In this document: piece after piece, positions 45,300 to 57,609 of the stretch
How the letters are laid out: every line of letters starts with the position of its first letter
Position numbering within the stretch: the first letter of the stretch is position 1
From: Dermanyssus gallinae
Lineage: Eukaryota > Arthropoda > Arachnida > Mesostigmata > Dermanyssidae
Assembly: GCA_003439945.1 (NCBI GenBank)
Contig: QVRM01005253.1
Coordinates: 1 to 64,000, forward strand
Reading direction: 5' to 3'
Length of the DNA stretch: 64,000 nucleotides
Position numbers and translations under genes: made by a program
The notes under the pieces: generated by a model
Told to the model about the DNA's origin: nothing
The model's input: only the letters and a program-made list of their open reading frames with translations
Database searches by the model: none

Positions 45300-46626
45300 T
45301 AAGCTGTACGCTTTATGCCGTCGCAGTTTTGCAGTTGTGCAGTGTTCACAAGCATTCACAAGCCAGGACGCGCAGGCAGGATCGACCCGATTCTAAGTAG
45401 TTATATTATGCTCAATCAATCCTGAAGGCCATGTTGTCCTTAACCAGTGCCTCCTTAGTTTTAACCAGTGCTTTGAAAAGTTCGGCGGCGTTCAATGTGA
45501 TGTTCCCGGTTGGTAGTAAAAAGTCTAATTAATTAGAAAACGGTTGGAGCGTGTTGTCTCCACACATGACACCCGAGCAAAGCCAGGGCCTAGCGGGAAC
45601 TAACACACATTGTAGACCCTTGGGGTTAACGAGCCAGGGCCTTCTCAGGACGCACAGCTAGGCGTACTGCACACGCTTTTATGTGGTGACAAAGATTCAG
45701 AAAACCTTCCAGAACCTAGGCAAAGCACTGCCCAGGGAGAGACCTCAAAGCAAAGCCAAGGTCTCTGGCGTCCGTAGCTAAATCGACAGGGTCTACGCTT
45801 CGCACGTCTGAGCGGACATGAGCGTGGGGAAAAGGAGGGCGTTTTAAAAAAAAACAACAGAATAATGCGATGGGTGTTGCAGGATTTCTCTCTAAACACC
45901 TCTCACCGCGGCTTAATATTGCGGTCTTAGTTTGCCTGTTTGTGCTAAAGGCTTGTCTACATAGGCCCAAACAAGCATGGCATGCTTGTTCATAACAAAA
46001 CGCTTCGCTGTGACGATTGTTGCAATGGGTTACAGAGCGGTGTGATCAGCGCAAACTCAAATCATTCTGTCGAAGACGTGAGAAAAATAATTGCACTGTG
46101 AGAAACTAAGTGACGCAGTCGACGTGTCGAGTTTTTGTACATTCAGCGAGTTTTTGGCCATTTTAAAAGGTGTTTGCAATGTAGCGTTTCGTCACCTTTC
46201 TGTCCAAGGAACCGTCGAAGAACAGTTTATCCATGGAGGAGGATTGTATTTTCGCAACATAATGTAAATTTTGACGGCTAAGAAGACTACATATATATAT
46301 ATATATATCGATAAAATTATATTGGGTATTAAACCTTTTCTATTCAGATCATACTAGTGAACGATGTCTGATGTCGACACCATTGCCCGCCACTAATGTA
46401 GGCTGTTCTTTAGCAAACAAAAAGCTACAAAACGTACCTTGATTTCCCGACACTGTGTTTTTGTGAGTGAAAGAAAATTGCATCTCTCAAAGCTCATTTA
46501 TAATGTTATGACTTCCACAAAGAAGCGTTGCCAATCCACCCAGGGTCAAGACTAACACAAGCTAACTAAATTACTACAACTGTAAAGCAAATTAGAGAAA
46601 ATAAACCTGTGTAGTCTACAGCAGCG

Positions 46627-46668
<42 letters not shown>

Positions 46669-48580
46669 GTTGTACCGTTGCCCACAGATATGTCAGCGGT
46701 ACTGCATCAGGACGTAAAACAAAGAATTGGGACGAACATATCGAACATAGTTACCTAGAGTAGAAGTATAAATCAATTCGTACTCGTTTGAATCGACTTT
46801 GCCTTGCAGGCTATCGGCCTATGCTAGAGTTTCTTCTGCTATACTGTAAATTAGTTAAGAGTGAGAACGAGTTTAGAAACGTGCGGTGTTCACATTCCTC
46901 AAACGTGTGCGCCTAGCTTCGTCATGACACTATTTGGTCCTGCTCCTGTTTCAGAAGCTCCCTTCAATCACCACCAACTACAAGTGAATCAATCAAAGTT
47001 AAAGCTGTCACACATGTCTTAGAGTGGTTTAGAAGAATACGTCAAGCGAGCAAATTGACGAAATTTGCTCGCTTCATCACCTAACATCATTTGAAAGTTA
47101 ATAAAAAATGAATAACTTTTGCAACATGTATTCAGGCAGAAACTCAAGCCGAAGTAGCAGCTTCCTCATCGTCATAAGACGATTTCGAATGGTCCACAGC
47201 AAGAAACCCACTGGCCTATAGAACGTCGGCAATTGCCATTGCCTTATAACTAGAAAGCCAGTGTGTTTATTGAGCCGTTTCCCCCCCGAGTGGAAGCTTG
47301 GAAGACTCAAAGCCGCGTTGCATTTACCGTTCAGAATTGCAACGAAGACCCGTTTGCTACAAATCTGTAAAAAAGAATGTCAGCCCGCACTTACGGTAAT
47401 TGCCCCCGCGTTTAGTCCTGGCATCTACTACGCTCTTTGCTGAAAGTTAGCCGGCCGTAATGATTCAATGTAGCAGATTTTGTCGGAGGTTTGTTGCTCG
47501 TACGTTGCTGATCTGTTGCCGGAACGCTTCTTTGTGTGGGCGGCTGCATACTTTGAGAAGATCCGCTAACTAGTATAAAATGCGTCTGCATTTGATTGGC
47601 GTTGTTGCCCCTTGTCTTCTTACTGTTTTAAGCTTAGCGTTCGTGATAAGTAGTACTTTTATTGTCCATTAGAGGTCATTACAGGAACAGCGCCTGAAGT
47701 TTAGTTGCAGCCGCTCTATTGTGGAGCGCTTCCTAATCGTTTAAGAGGCACATCAAGGACAGCTTTGCAACCAGGCGTGCATGTAATGTTACGAAATCAA
47801 TTACCCGAACCAAGGCGCCTTGCCGTTGTGATTCGTTGGCTCTGCAGCTTGGTTAAATGCGTGCACCTAGTAGGTTGGAGGCAGGCGACGCCACGTTCCT
47901 GATACGTATGCAAATATAAATGTAAGTATGTGTGCGAGACTGTATCTAATACCCACAGACAAATGTCTGTGGGTGTAATGTCGAGATCTAAATTGTTCTT
48001 AAATGTCGAGACACAAAATGTCCCAATGATCAAGCGAATTGACCTTTCTCTCGTCGCTAACGTTATCCGACATGACTTCGATAATTAAAGAATGCTTTAA
48101 ACTACGCCTTTACCAAATGCCAAACTTGAGGCATAGTTGAGGCGAACTGCTTAATATGAAACCACCGGAAAATTGGCCCGTATTTACCCTGTATTCTTTA
48201 CTCCTGCAATGTAATGTGGGTTGGGTCAGGGAGAGGCTTGGAAACGAGACGTCGCGGGATGGGTTCCGGCGGAGACAGAGCAATTAGGATGATTTTTATT
48301 AATAATAGCAGTATAAACGTGTGTGCCAGTTAGTAAGAAAGAGGCTCCAATATTGCTGAACCTTGTCACACTTAATTGTAGTGTTATTAGACATGTTACT
48401 TGACTGTTGTACCCAATCTCCCTAGCTGCGATCTCACTTCGTTATTACAATGGCAATCCAATGCAAATGTGATCCTTTTTCAATGTACTCCTCCTAACTT
48501 CCTCCTAAACTCCGCGCAATGGGCCAGAGCAATATCTGCAAATGTCAATCCTAGTACATGCACTTCTATATATTCCATTG
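45300..48580. other. No recognisable gene
   Basis: Contains (TA)n at 46290-46309 and 46628-46666, perfect inverted repeats at 47044-47074 (13-bp arms) and 47951-47974 (11-bp arms), and scattered short frames without motifs. Confidence 0.5.
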
Positions 48581-48582
48581 TA

Positions 48583-48978
48583 CTAAATACTTATTAAAAC
48601 CCCAGAGACCCTAACACCTAACGGCATTTCTTCTTTTTCAGATTTTTCTATAGAACCGACAATACAGCCGGTGTTTCCTCGGCACACTGCAAGCGACAGC
48701 AGTTGCCGTAAAAACTCTCCTTCGCGCCGATTGCCTGTGAGATCTGTGATCCGTCTGCCCAGCTCACTGATGAATCTCTTGGTTGCCTTGCTAGCCGGGC
48801 CCATTGTTTCCATAGCTATTGGGACTACGATGTAAATCTTATTATTAATATTATATTTTTCTAGCAACTCCACCCGGGTTTCTCCTAAAACCCTATTCCA
48901 ACATAAGATTTGATACAACTTTGTTTTGTCCACCATATTAGAATTATAGGTTTTTAAATCTAAAAACTTATCACACAC
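48583..48978 (-). pseudogene. LINE-B remnant 6 (C-terminal domain)
   Basis: A 131-codon minus-strand frame includes VVPIAMETMGPASKATKRF, ISELGRRITDLTGNRREGEF and QLLSLAVCRGNTGCIVGSI. This matches the F-x-P-(I/V)-A-x-ET ... LGRR(I/L) ... QR(L/I)S-A-QRGNA-S pattern of the family. Confidence 0.75.
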
Positions 48979-49363
48979 CTTTGTTCCCGCAACATCGCTG
49001 TTTCCACAACCTGACGTGATACAAACATAAAAAAAAATACAAACATATGATAATCTAGCCTCAGTCCGAACTGGTACTCCCCGATTGAAAATGACGTTAC
49101 GTACGCCAGCTGGAGAGCAGTCGATGTCGTACGAGACTCAGCACAGCAGCCACAATCAATAATCAGCAAAGCGTATTCAACTCCCTCAGCTCATCGGAAT
49201 CTCTATAAAACCACGGTTGGATTGCATCGAACCAACAAGACCTCTGTACCAGTGCATCCTCTGTACACATCCTCAGTACCTCACTAAACCTTCAGATATT
49301 ACAACAAGGACTTAAACTTACTCAACCAACACAAAATATCAGTGTCACTAAACGAATTCTCCG

Positions 49364-49633
49364 GTGAAAAATTCTGATTTTATACACGTGGAACCTGTTA
49401 CACAAACCCAAACTTTGCCAAACTGTACAACGCGTATCTATGCAGTAATAACATATCGGAAAAATTTAGAAGAAGTTTCATGCAGCCAATTTACAAAGAA
49501 GGGTAAGACAACCCACCCAACCAACGATTGCATGATTGCACTAGTTAGCGTCGTTTATAAAATGTTAACGTTATATACGCTGATACGGCGCCATAGGTGC
49601 AGATCTACCCCTGACGCTGACGCCTTTCTTTAG
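49364..49633 (+). pseudogene. LINE reverse transcriptase N-terminal fragment
   Basis: An 89-codon frame contains FTKKGKTTHPTNDCMIALVS followed by VVYKMLTLYTL, matching the RT stretch PxxKKGxxxxPxNYRxIxLLSxxYKILT. Family not resolved. Confidence 0.5.
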
Positions 49634-50034
49634 ATCACGTAAAAGGCCACCAAGATTAAAAATTTATTATAATAAGATATTGTTTACACGCAATGTCCCC
49701 TTATTTGCAATGTCAGATCTCAAAAACATAGATAGGATAAAACCTACTTCGTAAAGCGCACGTTGAGCCGCAAACACATGTGAAAGTTTTAGTACTAGAC
49801 AAAATACCGTTAAGTATGTAAACCCTGGAAGTTTACAGAGCATTCAGAGAGAATTGCAACTTGACATTTGTAATAAGTTTCTATGTCAGGGGGCCTGCTT
49901 GTAATTGTAAAATGATAATTGTCAATACAGAAAAGCAGAGATCCACCTCATATGCTTGAAAAGCAACTTCTCGTTGATCAGAACATCACCGTTATAGGCA
50001 AGTGCCAACGGTATTGTTAGTCTACGAAATTATA

Positions 50035-50310
50035 TCAATGAATTATCTTATGCATCTCGTCTACCTGCTTTTCCCCACGTGCCACCAAGAGCTGTTTTAT
50101 GTATTCTATTTTTTGCGTCCGTTTGTATTCATCCATACATTGCTTGTGTATAGCTGTTTGTATAACCTGTCTCGTTTTCTCCCCACTCCCGCTTACTTCT
50201 ACCCAGTTATGGCCACTTCCAATATTGTATGCCTTCTCTTCATCTATCCTGATGTCAGCTACCCATGTATCTATATTGCCCTTCCTAAGTACATAGTCCA
50301 CGCACGACTA
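50035..50310 (-). pseudogene. LINE endonuclease C-terminal fragment
   Basis: An 88-codon minus-strand frame reads DYVLRKGNIDTWVADIRI, then GSGHNWVEV. This resembles the end of the LINE endonuclease domain, where IDYVLV is followed by a SDH motif before the linker to RT; Gly replaces Asp here. Confidence 0.5.
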
Positions 50311-50829
50311 TCCCCCTGTATGTGCGTATATCTCCCTTCTACTCGCAGATATAAATTAACAATTTGGATCCCTCTCGACTCTGCTCGTTGTATCAGTCTC
50401 TTGCGCGCTCTGTCTTCTTTTCCATCCAGTTCAATAAGTGCTATCTAACTTCCTAGACATATTACCCCTTTTTCATACTGATATTCCCCAATAACCGTAT
50501 GCACTGTTTCCAATTACTTTTTATTTTCTTCTCCCACAACTGTCCACATTGTCCCCCAAAACTATCCCTATAACCACCCTATATTCTTCATTTTGACGCT
50601 AGCAACTTTTTCGCACGAATTAGCGTTTCTTGTTATTATCTTAACTCCCTGTCTCTATTTTCCGTACTATGCCAATGATGTCCCTTTAAACCCAACGATA
50701 TTTCCACTTCACACAAATGCATTTCTTATATAAGTACCCAGGGATGATAAGAGGATGTATCCATTCGGAGTCTGTGCCACAGGCTTTAAGGTCCATTGCG
50801 AGCGTCAAGACATATTTTGCGAACATGTG

Positions 50830-50831
<2 letters not shown>

Positions 50832-50864
<33 letters not shown>
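50832..50864. repeat. (TA)16 microsatellite
   Basis: Pure TA. Confidence 0.95.
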
Positions 50865-50866
<2 letters not shown>

Positions 50867-51548
50867 CACCAGAAACTAACAATACCTCATATAATCTACA
50901 TCACTTACTGCTATGTTTTTCTATCTGATCGGCCCAGTCCGGTTCCCAGATAGTCAGACGAAACTGTGGTACCATTCGCTCACACTGCGTACCAACATCA
51001 AATATCTCTAACACTATTAGCAGGCCTGTCGCTAAGACTTTTTGGAAACTTAACTGCGATGGGCCTACTGCTGTCGTAAACGTTAAAACTGCTGAAATGT
51101 AGCGGGATGAAAAAACCCTTAGGGCATCCTCTTTCGCTGTAGAACCTCTTTAGGGTTTGACATAAAAACGAGGTCTTTCCATTAGTAGGGCCAGTATTAT
51201 TACGTGGTCAGAGATTTCACTTAGAATAGAGATCCGTAATCAAATCAGAATAAGGTTACGATATGGCAGCCCTCCTTTGTAAAGAAACATGAGACTGATC
51301 TTGGCTTATAATGGCGCCTCTAAATAGGCGCTACGAAAGGACTTGTCGATGGAACGGAATAGGGGAGATAGCCGGGGATCCAGGAAGAACGGGTTCGACC
51401 CGACGCGGTGCATACACCTTCAAAACAAAGTTTCTTAAAATTTGCAGATTTAATTAAGAGTTGTACTAAGAAAACATAGTTATAGTAAAATACCTGTCCG
51501 TTTCAAGCTAGTACCCATACAGCAATATATACTAAACCGCTTGCCTGA

Positions 51549-51821
51549 GCTGCACTCAACATTGCTTTCAATATAGGCGTTGCAAGACCTAAAGTTGCAC
51601 GTTACTTGAGAAACGGTATCAAACTTTTGGATTATCCGAGAAACGGTGTTGGACTTCCATATTATTCAAGAAACGAAATCAAACTTTCATATTACCCGGG
51701 AAAGGATATTGAGTTTTCATATAACTTGAGAAACGTCCTCGACCTTACACAATATTTAGGATGTAGCGGCATTGTCATTGCTTGGGCCTCCTCCACATCC
51801 AAACACAGCCGTGGTTGGTAG
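51549..51821 (+). other. Open frame with five 30-bp tandem units (decapeptide repeat)
   Basis: Units of exactly 30 bp start at 51605, 51635, 51665, 51695 and 51725, each like CTTGAGAAACGGTATCAAAC plus ten bases ending in ATTA. In the open frame they encode a diverged ten-residue repeat of the form R-N-G-I-x-L-x-Y-Y-P (RNGIKLLDYP, RNGVGLPYYS, RNEIKLSYYP, GKDIEFSYNL, RNVLDLTQYL). The frame is open for 91 codons but has no ATG, so if coding it is an internal or terminal exon. A non-coding minisatellite is the alternative. Confidence 0.5.
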
Positions 51822-52279
51822 ACCCGTTTATTTATTCCTGCTTTCAACATCTGAAACGTAGAAAACAGATACCTGTGTTTTATGCTATTCCGGGGAACTG
51901 GATGACGTGGATCACGCAGTAGCCGATTCTTCGGCCCTGAGCCACTTCCGCTTCAACTCGAACAATGCGGGGGCTGGTGAGAAGACATCTTACATTGTCG
52001 TTAGGATAATGCCCAGCCAGTCGGACTGTAATAAGGACTCAAATACTTAAACGCCCTGATGATGGGAAAGACGAACCATCGCGGTGTCCCCCTCCCAGTT
52101 TAGTGCACGGAGGCCCAGGGCGCGGTTGAGTACGAAACTCCCTTGCGAACCAGGGACGGGGGGGGGGGGGTGTTTGGTAGATATTACACGCGGATAGGAT
52201 AGAGTCGTTACACTTCGCCGGTGTGGAGCCCCACACTACCCACCATGAACTTCGGCGGGTGTGCGTCTTTGACTCCCCA

Positions 52280-52700
52280 TAACAAAAACAGACGACCTGA
52301 CCGGATGACCCTAACAGCTTTTGAGGTTGGAAGAACATTTGTCTGGAGCGCTACCGTGATTGACTCTTTAGCACTTTCAATGGTCAGTCACGGCGCTGCC
52401 CAGGCTGGTTACGCTGTTTCACAGGCGGAGAGAAGTAAGTGTCGGAAGTATGCATCTACCGCGGACTCTATGGATTTTCAATTTTTGCCTTTGAGACTTT
52501 GGGGGGGCAGGTAAAATTACTGAGGGAGTTATTACTAAGGTGTGCAAGTGTCTCAGATTGGCCACGGAGGACCTACGCGCTGGTAAATTATTCCGGCAAA
52601 GGCTGCCATTGGATATACAAAGTGGTAACGCCACGGCGGTGCTTAGTACCTTGTCCAGGTGGTCGAAACCAAGCCTGAACCTACGGCTGACATAGTTTGT
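52280..52700 (+). pseudogene. LINE-B remnant 7 (C-terminal domain)
   Basis: The plus strand reads RPDRMTLTAFEVGRTFVWSA then TVIDSLALSMVSHGAA, AERSKCRKYAS, and, across frameshifts, FETLGG and the QRLPLDIQSGN-type ending. A related short stretch at 53010-53090 repeats the block CCCACACTACC(A)...TCATAA. Confidence 0.75.
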
Positions 52701-53196
52701 CGTCACATTCATTGGGGCAAAATTGTTTACACCCTATAATATGAGTTAAATAAAATGTGTATTATTCTTACTTCAAGACAAAAAAGAATATGTAGCGGTG
52801 TATATTCTACTGTTTGTAAAATAACTAGGACTAACCAGGCAGTACCAATAAGATGAGTTCTCAGTATTGGCTGCCGAGAGAGCACGGGTGCATTGCTTCC
52901 ATAACATGCCTTTACAGGATGCTGATACTCCTAATGAAGATCCTGATCACTGTAAGATAAAAATCGCGTCTATTGTCGGCCTAAAGAGTTCAGTGTAGGC
53001 TACACTGACGCTAAATCGAGTCCCACACTACCATCATAACGTCGAAGGTGCGTAAAATCATTTCCCATATAAAAAATAGACGATACTGCAGGTGTTGTCA
53101 AACCAGAAACTACTACTGATGTCTCTTGTTTTCTATACGTTGTCAAATGCATTGCTACTTAGATACTAGTAATTCAGTGCGTTTTCTTATTTATAG

Positions 53197-53384
53197 CTGT
53201 AGTGTACTACTATCAATTGGCTATCAAGGACCCTGCGACTGTCCCAACGGGCAGCCATGGTCGTGTAGGCTACCCTTTGATGTTAACTTCGTCTGACGGT
53301 CGAAGTGCACTGGATCTACCCGCTATGGACCGACCCGTGAAGATCCTTCATAAGATCGAGCAGAATCAAGCTCGCATCGCTTGT
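53197..53384 (+). CDS. Candidate exon of an unidentified protein
   Basis: After a pyrimidine-rich GTTTTCTTATTTATAG acceptor the frame reads [20 protein letters not shown] then [40 protein letters not shown]. Then the sequence runs into the longest TA array of the window at about 53390. A donor-like GTATAT lies at 53384. GC content is higher than the surroundings and no repeat family fits. The frame is open upstream to 53163 with a hydrophobic lead ([11 protein letters not shown]), so a membrane anchor is possible. I do not recognise a family. Confidence 0.35.
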
Positions 53385-53391
53385 ATATACA

Positions 53392-53397
<6 letters not shown>

Positions 53398-53482
<85 letters not shown>

Positions 53483-53521
53483 ATATATATATATATATTA
53501 TATAATATATATATATATATA

Positions 53522-53606
<85 letters not shown>

Positions 53607-53607
53607 T
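53398..53607. repeat. Longest (TA)n block of the window, about 210 bp
   Basis: TA array with a few C and phase-slip interruptions at about 53478, 53500-53506, 53523 and 53581. Confidence 0.97.
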
Positions 53608-54419
53608 GACGCCGCAGCGGTAGACGTTTGAAGAGGCGGCGATGCACCGGCGACGCATTGCTTCAGCCGGTAGACGAACGTTCTTAATCCGCTTAAAAAG
53701 TTAGTCGGCGAGGATTGCTATTTTAAATGGAGGACGACGAACCTAGTTCGCGCATCCTTGCCTTATCATTTCTGCCCTGCTTTGCTTTCTGCCAGCCTTG
53801 CTCGCTTACGCAATAGCAGAGCGTACAATCTTTCTAGCCGGTCGCTGCTCGGATGAGTGACCACGCTCACCGCCAGGAGCTGCACAGCCAATAAGTCTAA
53901 TACCAATCGTGCAACTCGAAAGTTGACCAAGACCAAAGTAGCAGGCGCTTTAACTCGCACTCCCCAAATGCGAGACGACGTTTTGTTTGTCAGTGCAGTC
54001 GCAAGAACGAGGAACTCTGCATAGTGCGCTGGACAACAAAGTGGTTTACCGCTCGGGCCCGAGAGAATTTTATGCTGGCTAGAGACAGAGTACAGAAAGG
54101 TAAAGGAGACCTATAGATGATAATATCCTAGTTCCCTTTGAGAGTTACGATTATACACAACTTAGAGCTTAGAGCGAGTCATACGAGAGACGAGTGGTGG
54201 GTGTAAAATAGGTGAGCTATCCACTTTGTGACAGCTCGTGGGAGATAGTGCTTATCAAGTAACGTGGTGTGAAAGACTGTTCGTTAACTGGTATATATAT
54301 TTATACCGCCAAATATGTAGACACACAGTAAGTGATGCTTTCTGACCCTGCCAACATAACATAAAGTTAGCTCTCTTGTCAACTAAACAGTAGATCGTGC
54401 TCCGATATGTATTGTTTAT

Positions 54420-54758
54420 AAGTGCACACTTTATGGGTCATCTGGCACAAAGAACGAGAGGAAGATATTACAGAGAACAATTTATTCCATCTCCGATTGG
54501 TGCGCCGAAAGTAATATAATAATTTCAGTCCCTAAACGCGCCGTTGTGTGTCTAAAGGAGAACCACGTTTGCACATTTGATGGAGAAGACATACTTAGAG
54601 TAAACAGCATTTGCGATCTTGGGGTAACGGCAAAACCGGAGCTAGATTTTAACATTCACATCACAAAATTTCAGTCTAAATTCCTTCGACGTGTTTCACT
54701 GAAATGTAAAGCAGAGCATAGCAGTCTCGACTTACTGCCTATATCAGAACGACACTGA
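54420..54758 (+). pseudogene. CR1/jockey-like RT C-terminal fragment
   Basis: A continuous frame reads WCAESNIIISVPKRAVVCL then VNSICDLGVTAKPELDFNIH. This matches the WC..N.L..N..K ... V.S..DLGV..D..L.F..HI region after the RT catalytic box. It is a different family from LINE-B. Confidence 0.6.
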
Positions 54759-54759
54759 A

Positions 54760-55947
54760 GAGCAGATTTTAAAATGTACGCACGAATCTCTCAGTTGAAT
54801 AGACTTCTCATATTTTTTTAATATTCGCAACAGTAATCTGTGCAGTACTCAAACCATATCGTCAAAAATTGTTGCACGATCTGACCGAATCTAGGGTTTT
54901 ACCATCCATGTGACCAGTGCCGATGCCGGTTTTGTTGTTGGCTGAAGTTTGGAACGTTGGCTAAGTTTGCAAAGGTAGTCTGTTAGAGAAATTGGGCGCT
55001 AACTGGGCAAAAGGTTTACTGGCGCTAACTAGCTTTGGTCGCTTTTACTCGTTACTGAAAGTATGACCTTAGCATTCTCTGACCTAATTCAGCCATTCAG
55101 CATAGATAGACTTACACTGTGAGCCAATAGTAAATCGGCCGTAGCAGATGAGAGTTCTAGCAGTACTATGGCGCAGTTGCTCCGATCCTTCAGTTGGCTT
55201 TCAGTGCTTCTTGCACCTCTGGAATGCTTGTGCCAACGCAGACAATAACCTCGCGTGCTGCGTTGATTTTTTACATTAAAAAGGTTAATTATCAATTTAG
55301 TTCGTTTGCAATCTCCTCTTAGCTCTGCTGCAGCTATGGATGAGTGAAAATGAAGGCACTCATTCATTTTCACATAATATCAGTATTACTCTAGATGTGT
55401 TTAATGCAAGTGTCCTAATAAGATATTGTTGATGTGTTTGTTTGTACCGAATGATAGTAGAGTATTCGGTGGACATGGATTTTAACAAATTTGTCTTAAA
55501 ATGCGAACATTACAATTGAATGACGTGTTGACGGCGAATCAAAATCTTTGCCGAACACTGACTATTTGTCTGTAACTGTGATACTACGATGATTACACGT
55601 CTATCGTATTTTCTAACAAGCAAGCTATTGAACGTTACAACCAAGACCCTATTATCGGCAGAATATACACTCATTTAGCTTGGCCGGCTTACACCATCAG
55701 TAAGCAGAATTACGCTATCACGACCGTGCTACCGCGCCATGGCCAATATTCCAGAAGGCATCTTGAGAAAGGAGAAAACCACATGTAATTGTGACCACTA
55801 GGTTGTAGTTATGGGAGAGTATCTAAACCCCAAATAGGTAGCTATGGTATAGTATCACAGCACTAAACAGCCCGACATCGAGAAGCTCGCCACGGTTACT
55901 TATGGCAGTATAATCAATGCAAACACCATTCGTGTCAACTTGTTATA

Positions 55948-55988
<41 letters not shown>

Positions 55989-56450
55989 CATGTGCTATAT
56001 TATAGTTTAAAATGAAACATACTTATAGGCGAGAATTGAGCGGGAACCTGGGCTATAGAGTAATAATTCTTGAGTGATCATCAAACGAGATATAAGGTTA
56101 TCTTTCCCTGATCGTTGACGGTGTTGTCGAATTGAATAAACCGCATAGAAATGCAGACATTTTTTAATTAAAGCGCATGCAAAAACCCGGTCTTATATGC
56201 TTCTTTAGTTCATGTAACATGATTCTGTCTAGCTGTACTGGTCTAATAATAAGTCTTGTGAAATTGCATTAGTCAAATCTTCGTTATACTAAGATGTTTG
56301 CTCTTTATTTATTTTGCTCCAGCTAAACTCTGGAACAATTAGGTACACATGCGCCTATTTCATGTAAGGCAATAGATGCTCCATATAGATAGTTCATATG
56401 GAGCATCAATGTTTCATCAATCAAATAGTTCATAGTTTAAGATCAGTGAA
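54760..56450. other. No recognisable gene
   Basis: Contains (TA)n at 55955-55986 and a perfect 12-bp inverted repeat at 56375-56407. Frames are short. Confidence 0.5.
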
Positions 56451-56499
56451 GCTAATAGATTTCGCAATTATCTGCTCTACGCTTAGATGCCACCAAGTA

Positions 56500-57400
56500 G
56501 AGGGCGTGCATACTCTTTCCTGCCCTAGACAATGATTTCTCTCCACAATAAGACAGAAAAATCTTCGCTATTTCCGAAAAGGCCATAACGTCCATTATCG
56601 GCACCATTACAAAACACAGCTGCGCTAACGAGGCGTTCTCGTAGGTTTTCCCTGACGCGGCACTTGAAGTCAAACCCGTTGGAACTGCTATCAGATCGCC
56701 ACACAATTTCACTGGCGGCCTGCATGGTCAGCCTAAATCGCCCTGCAGTCTGCTTTAGCCTTAAGCTTGGCTGATCTGCATCAGGCGGTAAGTAAGACGA
56801 CCCCCGGAACGATTCATTCATCGGCGGATGTTCGGAATAAGGTTCCTCACAAGCGCTCCTGGTTGTCCGTCTAGGATGCTGTCCCACTCCTCCTGCAACC
56901 GATCCAGTGTTACCTCGCGTTCTTCTTCGAATTCTTTAACTGGGTCATCCCACAGGCGGCGACGTTTGGCTGCTTTTAAGTCCCGGGGCACTGTCTCTGC
57001 CAGCACGAGCAAGGCCGCCGTACGGATGGTACGAAGGACGCCGATCCGCTGAATCTTTCTTAAGGGCTTCGCCGTAGCGTCTGTGTCCATTGTAGGCGGC
57101 ATTCAAACTGACCAGCCAGAGAGGATGATGGACTTGGACACGGACATCAGTAGCCTCCGTTGACTATTTCTGGGGCAGTGCGTGCTGGGCAGACAGACGG
57201 ACGATGTCATTAGCCGCCTTTTGCGCCTTCGCGGCCGCTATCCTGACATGAGAGGGATTCCCTGTAGCGCCGCTCTCCTCCGAAACGAGGCTGGCGCTCC
57301 TGGACAAAGACCCTCCAAGTCCGCATGACTTATCATTTTGCCCGCCTCCCGTATAGTTTGGGCAGACCCATGAGATCAACGTTTCTGCGATCGAGGCCAT
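56500..57400 (-). pseudogene. R1-like LINE ORF2 C-terminal remnant
   Basis: Across two to three frames the minus strand gives AAKAQKAANDIVRLSAQHAL, RKIQRIGVLRTIRTAALLVL, ETVPRDLKAAKRRRLW, LQEEWDSILDGQPGALVRNL and IPNIRR. These follow the order of the R1-type pattern: A..A...L.RL.P, QR..LR...AYRTVS..A..VL....P..L...ER, and W......G.W...LIP. Confidence 0.6.
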
Positions 57401-57609
57401 CTACGCCATCCGGAGCTTTCTCAACAGCTTGAGCGGTGGCCCCGACAGCCTTCGGCAGCGTCATCGGAAATATCTTATCGGCAGAGGCGGCGAGCAGAAG
57501 CTGTGCTCCTTATTCTATTACGTTTCGTTAATCTTGCTATTAATAGGAAGCCAGATTTCGTGCTCGCTGCCTTTCACGACGCCTTGCTTATTGGCTTGCT
57601 TAAGACGGT

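Larger units (their letters stand above)
44500..45300. other. GC- and CpG-rich island with exon-like frames on both strands
   Basis: Composition is markedly GC-richer than flanks, and frames of 159 codons (plus, 44548-45027) and 183 codons (minus, 45095-44544) overlap. An ACT/ACC triplet run at 44734-44770 inflates both. Strong donor-like sites are present on each strand (GAT/GTGAGC at 45175 plus; CTG/GTGAGT near 45207 minus). Likely an exon and/or promoter region, strand undecided. Confidence 0.4.

Noticed and set aside
51395..51410. B-box-like GGGTTCGACCCG
   Set aside because: A self-complementary hexamer arm without a paired A-box or tRNA fold around it.
52157..52171. Run of 13 G residues as a G-quadruplex regulatory site
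   Set aside because: A single homopolymer next to a LINE remnant; more likely slippage, with no spaced G-tracts.
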